Shown piece after piece: positions 37,102-47,533 of a stretch of DNA of 64,000 nucleotides. How positions within the stretch are numbered: the first letter of the stretch is position 1; every line of letters begins with the position of its first letter. A model generated the notes under the pieces. It did not search any database. It had not been told where the DNA came from and worked only from the letters and a program-made list of their open reading frames with translations. This stretch comes from Kluyvera ascorbata ATCC 33433 (GTDB taxonomy: Bacteria; Pseudomonadota; Gammaproteobacteria; Enterobacterales; Enterobacteriaceae), in assembly GCF_000735365.1 (NCBI RefSeq), contig NZ_JMPL01000010.1, positions 1-64,000 of the forward strand. Direction: 5' to 3'. The translations under genes were made by a program, and so were the position numbers.

Positions 37102-38106
37102 TTAAATTCGTCTTCGTTGCATCACCCGGCGAGCAATAATCGGCAGTGAAATCACCACGATCAGCATCGCGCCGATGATGATGGACATGACGATGCCGGG
37201 GACGTTTAGCAGGCTCAGCCCGAAGGTGACGAGCCCCATCAGAAAGGCGGCGATAATGACGCCGACCATGCTGCCGGAGCCGCCAAGAATGTTAATGCCG
37301 CCGAGTACCGCCATGGTCACCACCGCCAGCTCCCAGCCCATCGCAATGGTGGGCCGGGTACTGCCCAGACGAGAAGTTAGCAGCACCGCCGCCAGGCCAG
37401 ACATCAGCCCGACCAGCGCGAACAGCAGCAGGTTGTGGCGCTTAACGTTAATCCCCGAATACCATGCGCCGGTGGGGTTATTGCCGATGGCGTAGGTGCG
37501 ACGGCCAAAGTTGGTTTTGTGCAGCAGGAAGGCAAATGCTGCGGCGAGCACGATAAACAGCGCAAACTCAAACGACAGTGCGCCCCATACGTAGCCCTGG
37601 CCGAACCAGGCGAAGCTCTCCGGGTATTTGTTCAGTGCCTGGTCACCGAGCAGAATGTAGGTAATGCCGCGATACAGGCTCATCGTGCCGATGGTGATGA
37701 CGATGGAAGAGAGGTTAAAGCGGGTGACCAGCAGCCCGTTAAACAGCCCGCACAGCAGGCCGACCCCTAGCCCAACGCAAACCAGCAATGGCGTGTCCAT
37801 TCCAGCGGCGGCGCAGAAGCCCATCAGCGTGGAGCTCAGGGCGATGGTCGACGCGACTGACAGGTCAATCTCGCGGGCGATAATCAGCATCGCCATCGGT
37901 AGCACGATGATCGCTTTCTCGGTGAAGTTGAAGGTGGCGTCCGACAGGTTCCAGATGTTGAGGAAGTAGGGCGAAGCCAGCGCGTTCCCGACAAACACCA
38001 GCAGCGTCACCGCCAGTAAAAAGCCTTCCCAGCACAGCAGACGCTGGAAGAACGACGGCGCAGCGATTTCCGTTTTAATCTCGTCCGGCATCATTATTTT
38101 GCTCAT
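37102..38106 (-). CDS. Rhamnose ABC importer, permease 2
   Basis: The 334-residue permease belongs to the ribose/AI-2-type family. It has about ten hydrophobic segments and the conserved blocks REIDLSVASTIALSSTLMGF, VTIGTMSLYRGITYILLG and GGINILGGSGSMVGVIIAA. It overlaps the first permease gene by 4 bases. The two permeases, the tandem ATPase and the binding protein form a complete CUT2-type importer inside the rha operon, equivalent to RhaSTPQ described in Rhizobium. Confidence 0.9.
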   Translation of the reverse strand: MSKIMMPDEIKTEIAAPSFFQRLLCWEGFLLAVTLLVFVGNALASPYFLNIWNLSDATFNFTEKAIIVLPMAMLIIAREIDLSVASTIALSSTLMGFCAAAGMDTPLLVCVGLGVGLLCGLFNGLLVTRFNLSSIVITIGTMSLYRGITYILLGDQALNKYPESFAWFGQGYVWGALSFEFALFIVLAAAFAFLLHKTNFGRRTYAIGNNPTGAWYSGINVKRHNLLLFALVGLMSGLAAVLLTSRLGSTRPTIAMGWELAVVTMAVLGGINILGGSGSMVGVIIAAFLMGLVTFGLSLLNVPGIVMSIIIGAMLIVVISLPIIARRVMQRRRI

Positions 38107-39107
38107 GAGCGCACCGCCTGTTTTTGTCGGGCCAGCGCGGCATCGCGCAGGATCAGTCGTCCTTTGCGTTTATTGCCGCGTTCGTTCAGCAGGACGGCAA
38201 TCACAATGACCGCGCCGGAAATGGCCATCTGCCAGAACGGCGAAATACCGATCACCGGCAGGGCGTTGTTGATGATGCCGAGGAACAGCGCGCCGCACAG
38301 GCAGCCCACCACACGCCCGGTACCGCCCATGGTGCTGATCCCGCCAATCACGCAGGCAGCTACTACCTGAAGTTCGAAGCCGTTAGCGACGTCGACGTAG
38401 GCCACGGCAAAGCGCGAGATCCACAAATAGCCGCAGAACCCGGCCAGTGCGCCAGAAAGGCAGAAGCTGACGAACTGCATTTTCCCGGCGTTGATCCCGG
38501 TGTAGTAGGCGGCGGTGGCGTTGCCTCCGGCGGTGTAGAGCGCCCGCCCGGTGCGGCTAAAGCGCAGGAAGTAGCCGACCAGCAGCAGCGCAGCCACGGC
38601 ACACCAGCTTAGTACCGGCAGACCCAACAGTGAGGCGCGCGGCAGGCCGAGGAAATCGGCGCTCATCTGATGCGAGTTGACCCAGCCGCCGTCGGAGAGC
38701 AGGAAGATAATCCCGCGGTAGATGCTCATGGTGCCAAGCGTCACCACAATCGCCGGAATACCGAGCTTCCAGACCAGCAGGCCGTTAATCATGCCCATCA
38801 CCAGCCCCAGCGCCGTCGCTAGCAGCAGTAACGCCCATACAGGAACGGTCGGAAAATGGAAGTTAAGCAGCGCAACGATCATCCCGGTGAGCGCCAGATT
38901 GGCGGCCATCGACAGGTCGATGCCTTTGGTTAGCAGCACCATCATCTGTCCCAGCGCGAGGATGATTAGGATGGCGGTATCGTTGAACATTTCCACCAGG
39001 TTACCCGGTGAGACGAACGACGGCACGCGGCTGCCGATGGCACCGATCATCAAAATGATGACCGCGGCGAGCAGCGCTTCGCGGTGTTTAAATAAGGATT
39101 GCCACAT
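38103..39107 (-). CDS. Rhamnose ABC importer, permease 1
   Basis: This is a second 334-residue ribose-type permease, with KGIDLSMAANLALTGMIVAL, VTLGTMSIYRGIIFLL and GGISTMGGTGRVVGCLCGA. It is paralogous to permease 2 and the two presumably form a heterodimeric channel. Its ATG directly follows the ATPase stop codon, without intergenic bases. Confidence 0.9.
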   Translation of the reverse strand: MWQSLFKHREALLAAVIILMIGAIGSRVPSFVSPGNLVEMFNDTAILIILALGQMMVLLTKGIDLSMAANLALTGMIVALLNFHFPTVPVWALLLLATALGLVMGMINGLLVWKLGIPAIVVTLGTMSIYRGIIFLLSDGGWVNSHQMSADFLGLPRASLLGLPVLSWCAVAALLLVGYFLRFSRTGRALYTAGGNATAAYYTGINAGKMQFVSFCLSGALAGFCGYLWISRFAVAYVDVANGFELQVVAACVIGGISTMGGTGRVVGCLCGALFLGIINNALPVIGISPFWQMAISGAVIVIAVLLNERGNKRKGRLILRDAALARQKQAVRS

Positions 39108-40613
39108 TTATGCTGCCTCCTTCCCCGCGCCGCTGGCGGCACTGACGATGGTTTCTGCTGTAGCTTCACCGGCCTGATATTCCGCGACCATCAGCCCTTC
39201 ATGCATCACGATAATGCGGTCGGCCATGCCCATCACTTCCGGCAGTTCCGATGACACCATAATCACCGCCAGCCCCTGAGCAACCAGCTCGGACATAAAC
39301 TGATGCACCGCGGCCTTTGAGCCGATATCGATGCCTTTGGTCGGTTCATCAAGAATGATCACGTCAGGATGGGTTGCCAGCCATTTGCCGATCACCACTT
39401 TCTGTTGATTACCGCCGGAGAGAGTCTCCACCGGCTGTCGCCAGCTAAAGGCTTTTACCTGCAATCGTCGGGCGTATTCGTCGGCAAGCTGCCATTCGCG
39501 CGCGTCGTTGAGCACGCCGCGCGGGTTGAGTTTGCTCAGCTGCGGCAGGCTAATGTTCTGGGCAATCGGCAGTTCGATAATCGCCCCCTGCTTTTGTCGC
39601 TCTTCCGGCACGCAGACGATTCCGGCATTGATGGCATCAGCAGGCTGGCGAAAACGTACCGGTTTGCCGTTCAGGACTATCTCGCCGGACGACGGATGCG
39701 ACACGCCGGAAAGCGCCTGCATCAGCTCGGTGCGCCCGGCGCCGACCAGGCCGTAAAAGCCGAGAATTTCCCCTTTACGCAGGGTGAAGTCGATATGGGC
39801 AAATTCGGTCGGGTGGCAAAGGTCTTTGACCTCCAGCACCACGCTGCCTTTTTCACAGGCCACTTTCGGGTAGGTTTGCGTGATCGCACGGCCTACCATC
39901 ATGGCAACCATTCGCTCTTCGGTTATCTCATTGATTGCGCCGGAGCCCACGTATACGCCGTCGCGTAAGATGGTGTAGTGATCCGCGAGCTCAAAAATTT
40001 CATCAAACTTGTGCGAGATAAACAGGATGGCTTTGCCTTCCAGCTTCAGACGTTCAACGATTTGATAAAACTCCAGAATCTCGTGCTGGGAGAGGGCGGC
40101 GGTGGGTTCGTCGAGGATCACCACCTGCGCCTCAAATGACAACGCGCGCGCGATCGCCACCATGTGGCGCTGGGCGATGCTGAGGGTTTTTAAGATGGCG
40201 CGCGGGTCAATCTGCACGTCGAGGCGGGAGAGGATTTCCCGCGCTTTCTGGTGCATCGCAGGCCAGTCGAGCTTTTTCAGCCAGCCTTTGTAGAGGTACT
40301 GGCCGACAAAAATATTTTCGGTGACCGAGAGTTCATCGAACAGCACGGTTTCCTGATGAATAGCGGTGATCCCTACCCGGTGCGCGGAGTCCGGCGTGGG
40401 CAGGGTAATCGGAATGGCCTTGTAGAGAATCTCGCCCTCTTCGGCCTGATAAATGCCGGTCATCACTTTGACCAGCGTGGACTTGCCCGCGCCGTTTTCA
40501 CCGATTAACGCGGTGACCTTGCCGGGCCAGAGATCGAGCTGTACGTTTTCAAGCGCGCGCACGCCGGGGAAGACTTTGGTTATCCCCTTAAGCTGCAGCA
40601 AAGGTGTAGCCAT
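39108..40613 (-). CDS. Rhamnose ABC importer, tandem ATPase
   Basis: The 501-residue protein holds two nucleotide-binding domains, as in sugar CUT2 importers. Domain 1 (about 5-240) has Walker A GENGAGKST, signature LSIAQRHMVAIARAL and Walker B VVILDEPTAAL. Domain 2 (about 250-490) has a degenerate Walker A (GLVGAGRTE), a good LSGGNQQKVVIGKWL signature and VIILDEPTKGID. The degenerate Walker A is usual in this family. Called RhaT in Rhizobium, a name that clashes with the enterobacterial symporter also present here. Confidence 0.92.
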   Translation of the reverse strand: MATPLLQLKGITKVFPGVRALENVQLDLWPGKVTALIGENGAGKSTLVKVMTGIYQAEEGEILYKAIPITLPTPDSAHRVGITAIHQETVLFDELSVTENIFVGQYLYKGWLKKLDWPAMHQKAREILSRLDVQIDPRAILKTLSIAQRHMVAIARALSFEAQVVILDEPTAALSQHEILEFYQIVERLKLEGKAILFISHKFDEIFELADHYTILRDGVYVGSGAINEITEERMVAMMVGRAITQTYPKVACEKGSVVLEVKDLCHPTEFAHIDFTLRKGEILGFYGLVGAGRTELMQALSGVSHPSSGEIVLNGKPVRFRQPADAINAGIVCVPEERQKQGAIIELPIAQNISLPQLSKLNPRGVLNDAREWQLADEYARRLQVKAFSWRQPVETLSGGNQQKVVIGKWLATHPDVIILDEPTKGIDIGSKAAVHQFMSELVAQGLAVIMVSSELPEVMGMADRIIVMHEGLMVAEYQAGEATAETIVSAASGAGKEAA

Positions 40614-40638
40614 AATCGTTCTCCATCATAGGGGATTT

Positions 40639-40704
40639 GTAGGGCAGGTAAGCCATAGCGCACCTGCCGTTTTGCCGGATGGCGCTAGCGCTTATCCGGC
40701 CTAC
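40639..40704. repeat. REP/BIME element between binding protein and ATPase genes
   Basis: GTAGGGCAGGTAAGCCATAGCGCACCTGCC is followed by GCCGGATGGCGCTAGCGCTTATCCGGCCTAC, two palindromic units. It splits the binding-protein gene from the ATPase and membrane genes, the typical place for a 3'-end stabiliser that raises the amount of binding protein. Confidence 0.85.
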
Positions 40705-40712
40705 AAAACGCA

Positions 40713-41699
40713 TCAGAAGATTTTTGAGAACTTATCAATATTGCTGGCATCGTAGACGAACGGCTCGGACATCGCGCCGTTGCCGTCAGCATCGAGCTTC
40801 ACTTTGCCCAGCTTGCCCATGCTGGCTTCGGTTTTGGTTGCCGTGCCTTTTACCAGGTCATCAGCGAGATAAGTCGCGGCATAGCCCAGATCGATCGGGT
40901 TCCAGATGGCGAAGCTTTTGCTCGCGCCGGACTTAATCGCCCCGGCCATTTCAGACGGCAGCCCCAGCCCGGTAACGTAAACTTTGCCGATTTTTCCCTG
41001 ATCCTTCACCGCCTGCGCCGCCGCGACGATGCCGACGGAAGACGGTGAGACAATCACTTTCAGGTCCGGATAGGACTTCAGCAGCCCGACCGCTTCGCGG
41101 TAGCTTTTATCCGACAGGTCGTCGCCGTAGGCCACGGTCACCAGGTTGATGGACGGATAGTTCGGCAGCACCTTTTTCATCTCGCCAATCCAGATATTCT
41201 GGTTGGTGGAGGTTGGGGTCGCGCTCAGAATGGCGACATCGCCTTTCTCCACGTTCAGCGCTTTCAGCGCATCGGCGGCAAGCTTAACGTTGGTTTCACC
41301 AATCAGCTGATTGTTCGACGGATTCAGGTGAATCTGGCGGCCACCGGCGGCAACGCCGGAATCCCATGACACGACTTTAATGCCGCGCTGCATGGCTTTT
41401 TTCAGTACCGGCACGACGGCATCGGGATCGTTAGCGGAAATTGCGATCGCATCGACGCCCTGAGCGATCAGCCCATTGAGCACTTCGATCTGCGCCTCGG
41501 CCGTGGTGGTGGTCGGGCCGGTGTAAATGACTTTAACATCGCCTAACTCTTTGGCCGCCTCCTGTGCGCCAACGTTCGCGGCTTCGAAGAAGCCATTGCC
41601 TAATGACTTCGCCACGAGGGCAATTTTCACTTCAGCTAAAGCGGAACCGGACAACGCCAGGGCGGCAACGGTGAGGATGAAGCTTGCTTTTATTTTCAT
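40713..41699 (-). CDS. Rhamnose ABC importer, periplasmic binding protein
   Basis: The 328-residue precursor has a signal peptide (MKIKASFILTVAALALSGSALA) and a type-1 periplasmic binding fold (peripla_BP_4): KIALVAKSLGNGFFEAANVG, VDAIAISANDPDAVVPVLKK, KVVSWDSGV and GLPSEMAGAIKSG. It matches the RhaS rhamnose-binding proteins of ABC importers. Not to be confused with the activator RhaS at 45767. It lies 92 bases after rhaD, with a hairpin between. Confidence 0.9.
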   Translation of the reverse strand: MKIKASFILTVAALALSGSALAEVKIALVAKSLGNGFFEAANVGAQEAAKELGDVKVIYTGPTTTTAEAQIEVLNGLIAQGVDAIAISANDPDAVVPVLKKAMQRGIKVVSWDSGVAAGGRQIHLNPSNNQLIGETNVKLAADALKALNVEKGDVAILSATPTSTNQNIWIGEMKKVLPNYPSINLVTVAYGDDLSDKSYREAVGLLKSYPDLKVIVSPSSVGIVAAAQAVKDQGKIGKVYVTGLGLPSEMAGAIKSGASKSFAIWNPIDLGYAATYLADDLVKGTATKTEASMGKLGKVKLDADGNGAMSEPFVYDASNIDKFSKIF

Positions 41700-41752
41700 T
41701 GCTTGTACTCCACGGTTTTGAGTTAGTTGGTTTGCAGGTAACAGAATTTTTT

Positions 41753-41778
41753 CCCCTGCGGATCGTTGCCCGCAGGGG
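41753..41778. other. Stable hairpin between rhaD and the binding-protein gene
   Basis: CCCCTGCGG-N8-CCGCAGGGG has 9 perfect pairs. On the transcribed (minus) strand no T run follows, so it is not a standard terminator. It may protect the rhaBAD 3' end or pause RNA polymerase before the ABC genes. Confidence 0.5.
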
Positions 41779-41791
41779 TTATGCGATGTTC

Positions 41792-42622
41792 TTACTTGTA
41801 CAGATTTAATGCGCTGGCCATCGGGGTCACGCCAAAGCGTTGGCCGAGGGCAATCAGTTCTTGCTGCGTGATGGTCTGCTTCATGCCGCCCATCGAGTAC
41901 ACCTTAACCAGCACTTCTGCGGATTTTTCGGCGGTATCAATCAGACCAAAAGTTTCGTCGAGCGTAGGGCCGCTGCCGAAGACGCCGTGGAACGGCCACA
42001 GCACCAGAGAGTGTTGCTGCATAGAAACGGCGGTCGCCTGACCGATTTCATCCGTTCCCGGCACCATCCACGGCAGAATGCCGACACCGTCCGGGAAGAC
42101 CACCAGACACTCGGTGCTGCCTTCCCACAGTTTGCGGGTAATCAACGCGGAGTCGTTTTCCAGTACGTAGGTCAGCGCGATCAGGTTGGTCGCGTGGCAG
42201 TGCATGATGACGCGGTCTTTACCGCCGGTCAGTTTGATACGTTCGCAGTGTGACAGGAAATGCGCCGGCAGTTCGGAGGTTGGTACAGCTTCGTGAGTCA
42301 GCCCCCACAAAATATGGTAGCCCGCGCCGTCGCTATCGACTTTCACCACGCCGAGGTTGGCGGCCGGGTCGAGCTGCACGTTGCGGAAGAACTTGCCGGA
42401 ACCGGTGACGATAAACGGCGTATTTGCCAGCATTGGCATCGGCTGGCTCAGGGCGATATAGCGCGGTTTAGCGTGGAAATCAGCGGTGAACGGCGCGATA
42501 TCCGTATCGTCCAGGCGCAGCGTCAGGTTGCCGCCGTTGCGTTCGTCCCAGCCTTTTAACCAGGCGTCAGAGGTGGCTTTAATCATGCCCTGGACGAACC
42601 AGGAATCGGTAATGGTCTGCAT
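41792..42622 (-). CDS. rhaD: Rhamnulose-1-phosphate aldolase
   Basis: RhaD (276 residues) splits L-rhamnulose-1-phosphate into DHAP and L-lactaldehyde. It is a zinc class II aldolase: [10 protein letters not shown] binds the phosphate, the catalytic Glu lies in [13 protein letters not shown] and the zinc ligands are in [14 protein letters not shown] and [13 protein letters not shown]. It follows rhaA across a BIME. Confidence 0.97.
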   Translation of the reverse strand: MQTITDSWFVQGMIKATSDAWLKGWDERNGGNLTLRLDDTDIAPFTADFHAKPRYIALSQPMPMLANTPFIVTGSGKFFRNVQLDPAANLGVVKVDSDGAGYHILWGLTHEAVPTSELPAHFLSHCERIKLTGGKDRVIMHCHATNLIALTYVLENDSALITRKLWEGSTECLVVFPDGVGILPWMVPGTDEIGQATAVSMQQHSLVLWPFHGVFGSGPTLDETFGLIDTAEKSAEVLVKVYSMGGMKQTITQQELIALGQRFGVTPMASALNLYK

Positions 42623-42648
42623 AGTCTTTGTGTCCTGTTTGCTTTAAT

Positions 42649-42725
42649 GCCCGATGGCGCTGCGCTTATCGGGCCTACAACGGCTGTTGTTTCGTAGGCC
42701 GGATAAGGCAAAGCCGCCATCCGGC
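42649..42725. repeat. BIME between rhaA and rhaD
   Basis: Two REP units in opposite orientation: GCCCGATGGCGCTGCGCTTATCGGGCCTAC and GTAGGCCGGATAAGGCAAAGCCGCCATCCGGC, joined by 16 bases. Confidence 0.9.
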
Positions 42726-42737
42726 AATCGCACTCGA

Positions 42738-43997
42738 TTATTTACGCTTATTCAGAATCTCTTTCTCGTAGCTGCGCACGCTCTCCAGCCACTGGCTGCC
42801 CGCAGGCGTATCGTTACGCTGGCAGTACATTTCCCACACCGCTTGCCACGGCAGGCACTTCTGCTCTTCCAGCAGCGCCAGACGCGCGGTGTAGTCACCG
42901 TCAACTTCCAGCTGACGCAGCTGTTCGGTTGGCTCCAGCAGCGCGCGCAGCAGGGCTTTCTTCATGTTGCGGGTACCGATAACCCACGCGGCGATGCGGT
43001 TGATGGAGGCGTCGAAGAAATCGAGGCCGATGTGCACGCGGTCAAACAGGTCGTGGCGGATGATTTCGCTCGCGATGGCCTGAGTTTCGTCGTCCAGCAG
43101 CACCACGTGGTCGCTGTCCCAACGTACCGGGCGGCTCACGTGCAGCAGCAGGCGCGGCACGTACAGCATGGCGGCGGAGATTTTGTCCGAGATAACTTCG
43201 GTTGGGTGGAAGTGGCCAGCATCCAGGCACAATGCGGTCTGGCGGCTGGTGGCGTAACCCATGTAGAACTCGTTGGAGCCCACGGTGTAGCTTTCTGCGC
43301 CAATGCCGAACAGCTTGCTCTCAACGGCATCGATGTGATGCGCTGGGTCCAGTTTTTCGCTGATGACTTCATCCAGCGCGGCGGCCAGACGCTGGCGCGG
43401 TGCTAAACGGTCAACGGTCACGTCTTTCATGCCGTCTGGGATCCAGATATTCATCACCGAAGGCGTCCCCAGTTGCTCGCCAAAGTAGGCGGAAACGCGG
43501 CGGCTGGCCTTGCAGTGGTCAATCCAGAACTGGCGAATTTTCGGGTCGGCGTGGGACAGCGTAAAGCCGTCTGCGCTCAGCGGGTGCGAGAAGCAAGACG
43601 GGTTAAAATCGAGGCCCAGCTTGTGTTCTTTCGCCCACTCAACCCAGTTTTTGAAGTGCTCCGGTTTGATTTGGTCTCGTGCTACCGGGGTGTCTGACTC
43701 CAGATAGATGGCGTGCAGGTTGAGACGTTTTGGCCCAGGGATCAGGCTCAGCGCCTGCTCCAGGTCGGCGCGCAGCTCGCTAGCGTTGCGCGCTTTGCCC
43801 GGGTAGTTACCGGTCGCCTGAATGCCACCCGTTAAACTGCCTTCTGGATTTTCAAAACCCGCGACGTCGTCGCCCTGCCAGCAGTGCATCGAAACCGGTA
43901 AACGGTCCAACTGGCGTAACGCCTCTTCGACATCGATACCTACAGCGGAATAGCGCTGTTTCGCGAGTTCCCAGGCTTGGTCAAGTTGAGTGGTCAT
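42738..43997 (-). CDS. rhaA: L-rhamnose isomerase
   Basis: RhaA (419 residues, E. coli length) converts L-rhamnose to L-rhamnulose. It has the TIM-barrel isomerase motifs [21 protein letters not shown] and [12 protein letters not shown], which carry the metal ligands. The start [16 protein letters not shown] at 43997 overlaps the rhaB stop by 4 bases. Confidence 0.97.
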   Translation of the reverse strand: MTTQLDQAWELAKQRYSAVGIDVEEALRQLDRLPVSMHCWQGDDVAGFENPEGSLTGGIQATGNYPGKARNASELRADLEQALSLIPGPKRLNLHAIYLESDTPVARDQIKPEHFKNWVEWAKEHKLGLDFNPSCFSHPLSADGFTLSHADPKIRQFWIDHCKASRRVSAYFGEQLGTPSVMNIWIPDGMKDVTVDRLAPRQRLAAALDEVISEKLDPAHHIDAVESKLFGIGAESYTVGSNEFYMGYATSRQTALCLDAGHFHPTEVISDKISAAMLYVPRLLLHVSRPVRWDSDHVVLLDDETQAIASEIIRHDLFDRVHIGLDFFDASINRIAAWVIGTRNMKKALLRALLEPTEQLRQLEVDGDYTARLALLEEQKCLPWQAVWEMYCQRNDTPAGSQWLESVRSYEKEILNKRK

Positions 43998-45463
43998 GCG
44001 CAAAGCTCCTTTGTCTGTCGTTTTTGCTGAAACTGCGCAACGTAGCGGGCAATTTCATGGTCTGGATTGGGGGTGAATGTGGTGAGGCCGTAGTTACCGG
44101 TCACCACTTTGCGGAAATCGTCAACGTTAGTGAGTTCGTCCAGCGTCATTAGCTGAATGCCGATATTGCCGAGGGTTGATGCTTCAATCGGTCCCGCGAC
44201 CACGGTAATACCGCAGGCATCAGCGCAAAGCTGATTCAGCATCTGGTTCTGGCAGCCGCCGCCCACGATGTGCAGCTGGCTGAACGGCTTGCCGCGAAGC
44301 TGCGCCAGTTCGTTGAGCACGTCGGCATACAGCAGCGCCAGGCTGTCGAAGATGCAGCGCGCCAGTTCGGCAGGCGTGGTCGGAATGGGCTGTGCCGTTT
44401 CGCGGCAGGCGGCCTGAATCTCCGCGCTCATGTTTTCCGGGTTGATGAAGCGGTCTTCGTTCGGGTTAATCAGATAGCGGCAGGCTGGCAGCGCCTGCGT
44501 TTTTGCAATCAGCTCAGGCAGGTCGCCAACATGTTGTTCTTTCAGGACGCGCTGTAGCAGCCACAGACCCATGATGTTTTTCAGCACCCGGTAGCGCCCT
44601 TCCGCACCACCTTCATTGGTGATGTTGGCGCGCTGCGCCATCTCGCTGGTGTACGGGGTTTTACTTTCAAAACCCATCAGCGACCAGGTGCCGGAGGAGA
44701 GATAGGCGGCATCGTGGTCTGCCAGCGGTGAGGCAATCACGGCGCTCGCGGTATCGTGGCTGGCGACGGCAACCACCGGGATTTTATTACCCAGCGGGCA
44801 GATCCAGTGACCGATCACATTGCCGGGGTGGGTCGGCGTACCGAACCACTCGCGCGGCGCACCGGTCCAGTTCAGCAGGTCTTCATCCCAGTTATCGCTG
44901 TTAATATTGACCAACTGCGTGGTGGTGGCGTTGGTGTATTCCCAGTTCATTTTTCCGGTCAGGCGGAAGCTAAGGTAGTCCGGGATCAGCAACGCATGAG
45001 CCGCTTTACTGACCAGCTCCGGTTGCTGTTCAACCAGCGCCCGTAGCTGGTAGAGCGTATTGAACGGTAGAAACTGAATGCCGCTGCGACGATAGATCTC
45101 ACCTTTACCCAGTTGTTCCATCGCCAGGGCCATGACGCCATCGGTGCGGCTATCGCGGTAGGCCACCGGCAGGCCAACGCGCTGCCCGTGCTTGTCCAGA
45201 AGGACGTAGTCCACGCCCCAGGTGTCGATACCGATGCTGTCGATCAAAATGCCTTCATCGCACACTTTGTTGAGGCCGATGCGGATTTCCGCTTCCAGCG
45301 CGTCGATATCCCAGGTATCGAAACCTTCCTGCTTATGCAGATTGTTCACGAAACGGTGAATTTCGCGCAGTGAAAGCGAACGCTGTTCGGCATCAAAGCG
45401 CGCCAGCATTACGCGTCCGCTGGAGGCGCCTAAATCGACGGCCACACAATGGCGAAAAGTCAT
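43994..45463 (-). CDS. rhaB: L-rhamnulokinase
   Basis: RhaB (489 residues) phosphorylates L-rhamnulose at O1. It is a FGGY kinase with an N-terminal [17 protein letters not shown] phosphate loop, [14 protein letters not shown], the catalytic Asp region, and the C-terminal [18 protein letters not shown]. The start [12 protein letters not shown] at 45463 equals E. coli; the 8 upstream in-frame codons are not conserved. First gene of the rhaBAD operon. Confidence 0.97.
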   Translation of the reverse strand: MTFRHCVAVDLGASSGRVMLARFDAEQRSLSLREIHRFVNNLHKQEGFDTWDIDALEAEIRIGLNKVCDEGILIDSIGIDTWGVDYVLLDKHGQRVGLPVAYRDSRTDGVMALAMEQLGKGEIYRRSGIQFLPFNTLYQLRALVEQQPELVSKAAHALLIPDYLSFRLTGKMNWEYTNATTTQLVNINSDNWDEDLLNWTGAPREWFGTPTHPGNVIGHWICPLGNKIPVVAVASHDTASAVIASPLADHDAAYLSSGTWSLMGFESKTPYTSEMAQRANITNEGGAEGRYRVLKNIMGLWLLQRVLKEQHVGDLPELIAKTQALPACRYLINPNEDRFINPENMSAEIQAACRETAQPIPTTPAELARCIFDSLALLYADVLNELAQLRGKPFSQLHIVGGGCQNQMLNQLCADACGITVVAGPIEASTLGNIGIQLMTLDELTNVDDFRKVVTGNYGLTTFTPNPDHEIARYVAQFQQKRQTKELCA

Positions 45464-45766
45464 GGCAAGAGTCCTTCTATGAGTCATTGCCAGACAGTCT
45501 AGAAAAAGCGCAATGTCACAACCTTCTCGTTACTGACAGGCGAAATTAGGCGCTGGCAAGAAAGCAAAGATGAACGTGAGAGAGTTCACAAATTCCGCCG
45601 ATGGCAGGGTTTTCAGGGGGTGTGATGATGACCGCATTTCCCGATCTTTCCGGCTGTTTCTTGAAAAAACGACCGGCTTTGCGCGGTTTGCTGTCAAAAC
45701 GTCAAGGTCAGATCGCTCATCGGATATTACTATCCTGATAATCTTTCTCATTTGTTGAGGCTCGCG
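45464..45766. promoter_or_regulatory. rhaBAD-rhaSR divergent control region with CRP site
   Basis: The 303-base gap between rhaB and rhaS is the arabinose-like control region of the rhamnose system. A CRP site CGTGA-GAGAGT-TCACA lies at 45575-45590. In E. coli RhaS binds near the rhaBAD start and RhaR near the rhaSR start, both with CRP; I could not assign the 17-base half-sites with certainty. No ORF of note is present. Confidence 0.75.
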
Positions 45767-46603
45767 ATGACCGTACTACACAGCGTGGATTTCTTCTCTT
45801 CTGGCAAGCTTCCCGTGGCTATCGAACCTCGACTTCCTCAGGCTGCATTTCCTGAGCATCATCATGATTTTAATGAGATTGTTATTGTTGAGCACGGTAC
45901 GGGTATTCATGTGTTCAATGGTCAGCCGCATACCATTTGTGGCGGCACTGTTTGCTTCGTTCGCGACTTTGACCGGCACTTATATGAGCACACGGAAAAC
46001 CTCTGTCTGACGAATGTGTTATATCGCGCGCCGGATGCTTTCCAGTTCTTGTCAGGTCTGAATAAACTGCTGCCGCAGGAGCAGGACGGTCACTATCCTT
46101 CCCATTGGCGCGTAAACCAAAGCACGCTACAGCAGGTGAGGGCGATCGTCGGCCAGATGGAAGAGGCGAACGACAGCACCGATATGATGTCGCTGGCCAA
46201 TCGCGAAATTCTGTTTATGCAGCTGCTGGTGCTGCTGCGTAAAGGCAGTCAGGAACAGGGGGCGATGGATAACGATGCGCGCCTGAATCAGCTGATGGCG
46301 TGGTTGGAAGAGCATTTCGCGGAAGAGGTGTGCTGGGAGGGGCTGGCGGAACGTTTCTCGCTCTCTTTGCGTACCCTGCACCGCCAGCTCAAACATTGCA
46401 CCGGCCTGACGCCACAGCGCTACCTTAACCGTCTGCGCCTGATTAAAGCGCGCCATATGCTGCGCCACAGCGATGAGAGTGTGACCGAGATTGCTTATCA
46501 CTGTGGTTTTGGCGACAGTAACCACTTTTCTACCCTTTTTCGTCGCGAATTTGACTGGTCGCCACGCGATATTCGCCAGGGGCGAGATACCCTGCTTCAG
46601 TAA
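45767..46603 (+). CDS. rhaS: Rhamnose catabolic operon activator RhaS
   Basis: RhaS (278 residues) is an AraC-family activator of rhaBAD and rhaT. The N-terminal cupin ([20 protein letters not shown]) binds rhamnose; the C-terminal double HTH holds [20 protein letters not shown] and ITYHCGF-like [20 protein letters not shown] region (written [10 protein letters not shown] here). The start at 45767 ([10 protein letters not shown]) matches E. coli. It is co-oriented with rhaR. Confidence 0.97.
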   Translation: MTVLHSVDFFSSGKLPVAIEPRLPQAAFPEHHHDFNEIVIVEHGTGIHVFNGQPHTICGGTVCFVRDFDRHLYEHTENLCLTNVLYRAPDAFQFLSGLNKLLPQEQDGHYPSHWRVNQSTLQQVRAIVGQMEEANDSTDMMSLANREILFMQLLVLLRKGSQEQGAMDNDARLNQLMAWLEEHFAEEVCWEGLAERFSLSLRTLHRQLKHCTGLTPQRYLNRLRLIKARHMLRHSDESVTEIAYHCGFGDSNHFSTLFRREFDWSPRDIRQGRDTLLQ

Positions 46604-46674
46604 CGAGAAGACAATCACCGTTTTTTGCCTCGAAACGGCGAATAATAAGGAGTTGTTAGTCGTGAGGTGCCCGC

Positions 46675-47523
46675 GTGTCAGGTCAGTTAATTCTTCGAAA
46701 AGCCGATTTTTTTGCCAGCCCGGCGCAGGCCGTGGCGGTGGCTGACCGCTATCCACAAAATGTCTTTGCTGAGCATACCCATGAATTCTCCGAGCTGGTG
46801 ATGGTCTGGCGCGGCAACGGTTTGCACATTCTCAACGACCGTCCCTATCGTATTACCCGCGGCGACCTGTTTTACATTCGCGCCGAGGATAAACACTCTT
46901 ACGCCTCTGTTAACGATCTGGTTTTACAGAATATTATTTACTGTCCTGAGCGCTTAAAGCTCAACCTCGATTGGGTAGCTCATATTCCCGGGCTGCACGG
47001 CTCGCATTGGGCACCGCACTGGCGGATAGGCAGTACCGGCATGACGCAGGCGCGGCAGATAATGACTCAGTTGGAGCAAGAGAGCCGCAAAGACGACGCG
47101 TTAGCCAACGAGATGTCCGAGCTACTGTTTGCCCAACTGGTGGTATGCCTGAAGCGGTACCGTTATGCCACCGATAACCAGGCGGCGACGCAGAGTGAAG
47201 CCTTGCTCGACAAGCTGCTGACGGTGCTGGCGGGCAGCCTGAATCGTCCTTTCGTACTTGATACCTTCTGCGAGCAGCAGGGCTGTAGTGAACGCGCTCT
47301 GCGTCAGCAGTTCCGCAGCCAGACCGGCATGACCGTTAACCACTACCTGCGCCAACTGCGAATTTGCCACGCGCAGTATCTGCTCCAGCACACGGAAATG
47401 CTGATTGGCGAAGTCGCAATGAGCTGCGGGTTTGAGGATAGTAACTACTTCTCGGTGGTATTTAACCGTGAGATAGGGATGACGCCAGGGCAGTGGCGGC
47501 AACGGAGTCGCGTTGCCGCCTGA
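46675..47523 (+). CDS. rhaR: Rhamnose-responsive activator RhaR
   Basis: RhaR (282 residues) is the AraC-family activator of rhaSR. The cupin domain has [20 protein letters not shown] and [17 protein letters not shown]; the HTH part has [20 protein letters not shown] and [15 protein letters not shown]. The start used is GTG at 46675 ([15 protein letters not shown]), which aligns with the E. coli N terminus; another GTG at 46661 lies out of frame. It is convergent with rhaT. Confidence 0.95.
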   Translation: MSGQLILRKADFFASPAQAVAVADRYPQNVFAEHTHEFSELVMVWRGNGLHILNDRPYRITRGDLFYIRAEDKHSYASVNDLVLQNIIYCPERLKLNLDWVAHIPGLHGSHWAPHWRIGSTGMTQARQIMTQLEQESRKDDALANEMSELLFAQLVVCLKRYRYATDNQAATQSEALLDKLLTVLAGSLNRPFVLDTFCEQQGCSERALRQQFRSQTGMTVNHYLRQLRICHAQYLLQHTEMLIGEVAMSCGFEDSNYFSVVFNREIGMTPGQWRQRSRVAA

Positions 47524-47533
47524 GGTTCGCGGT

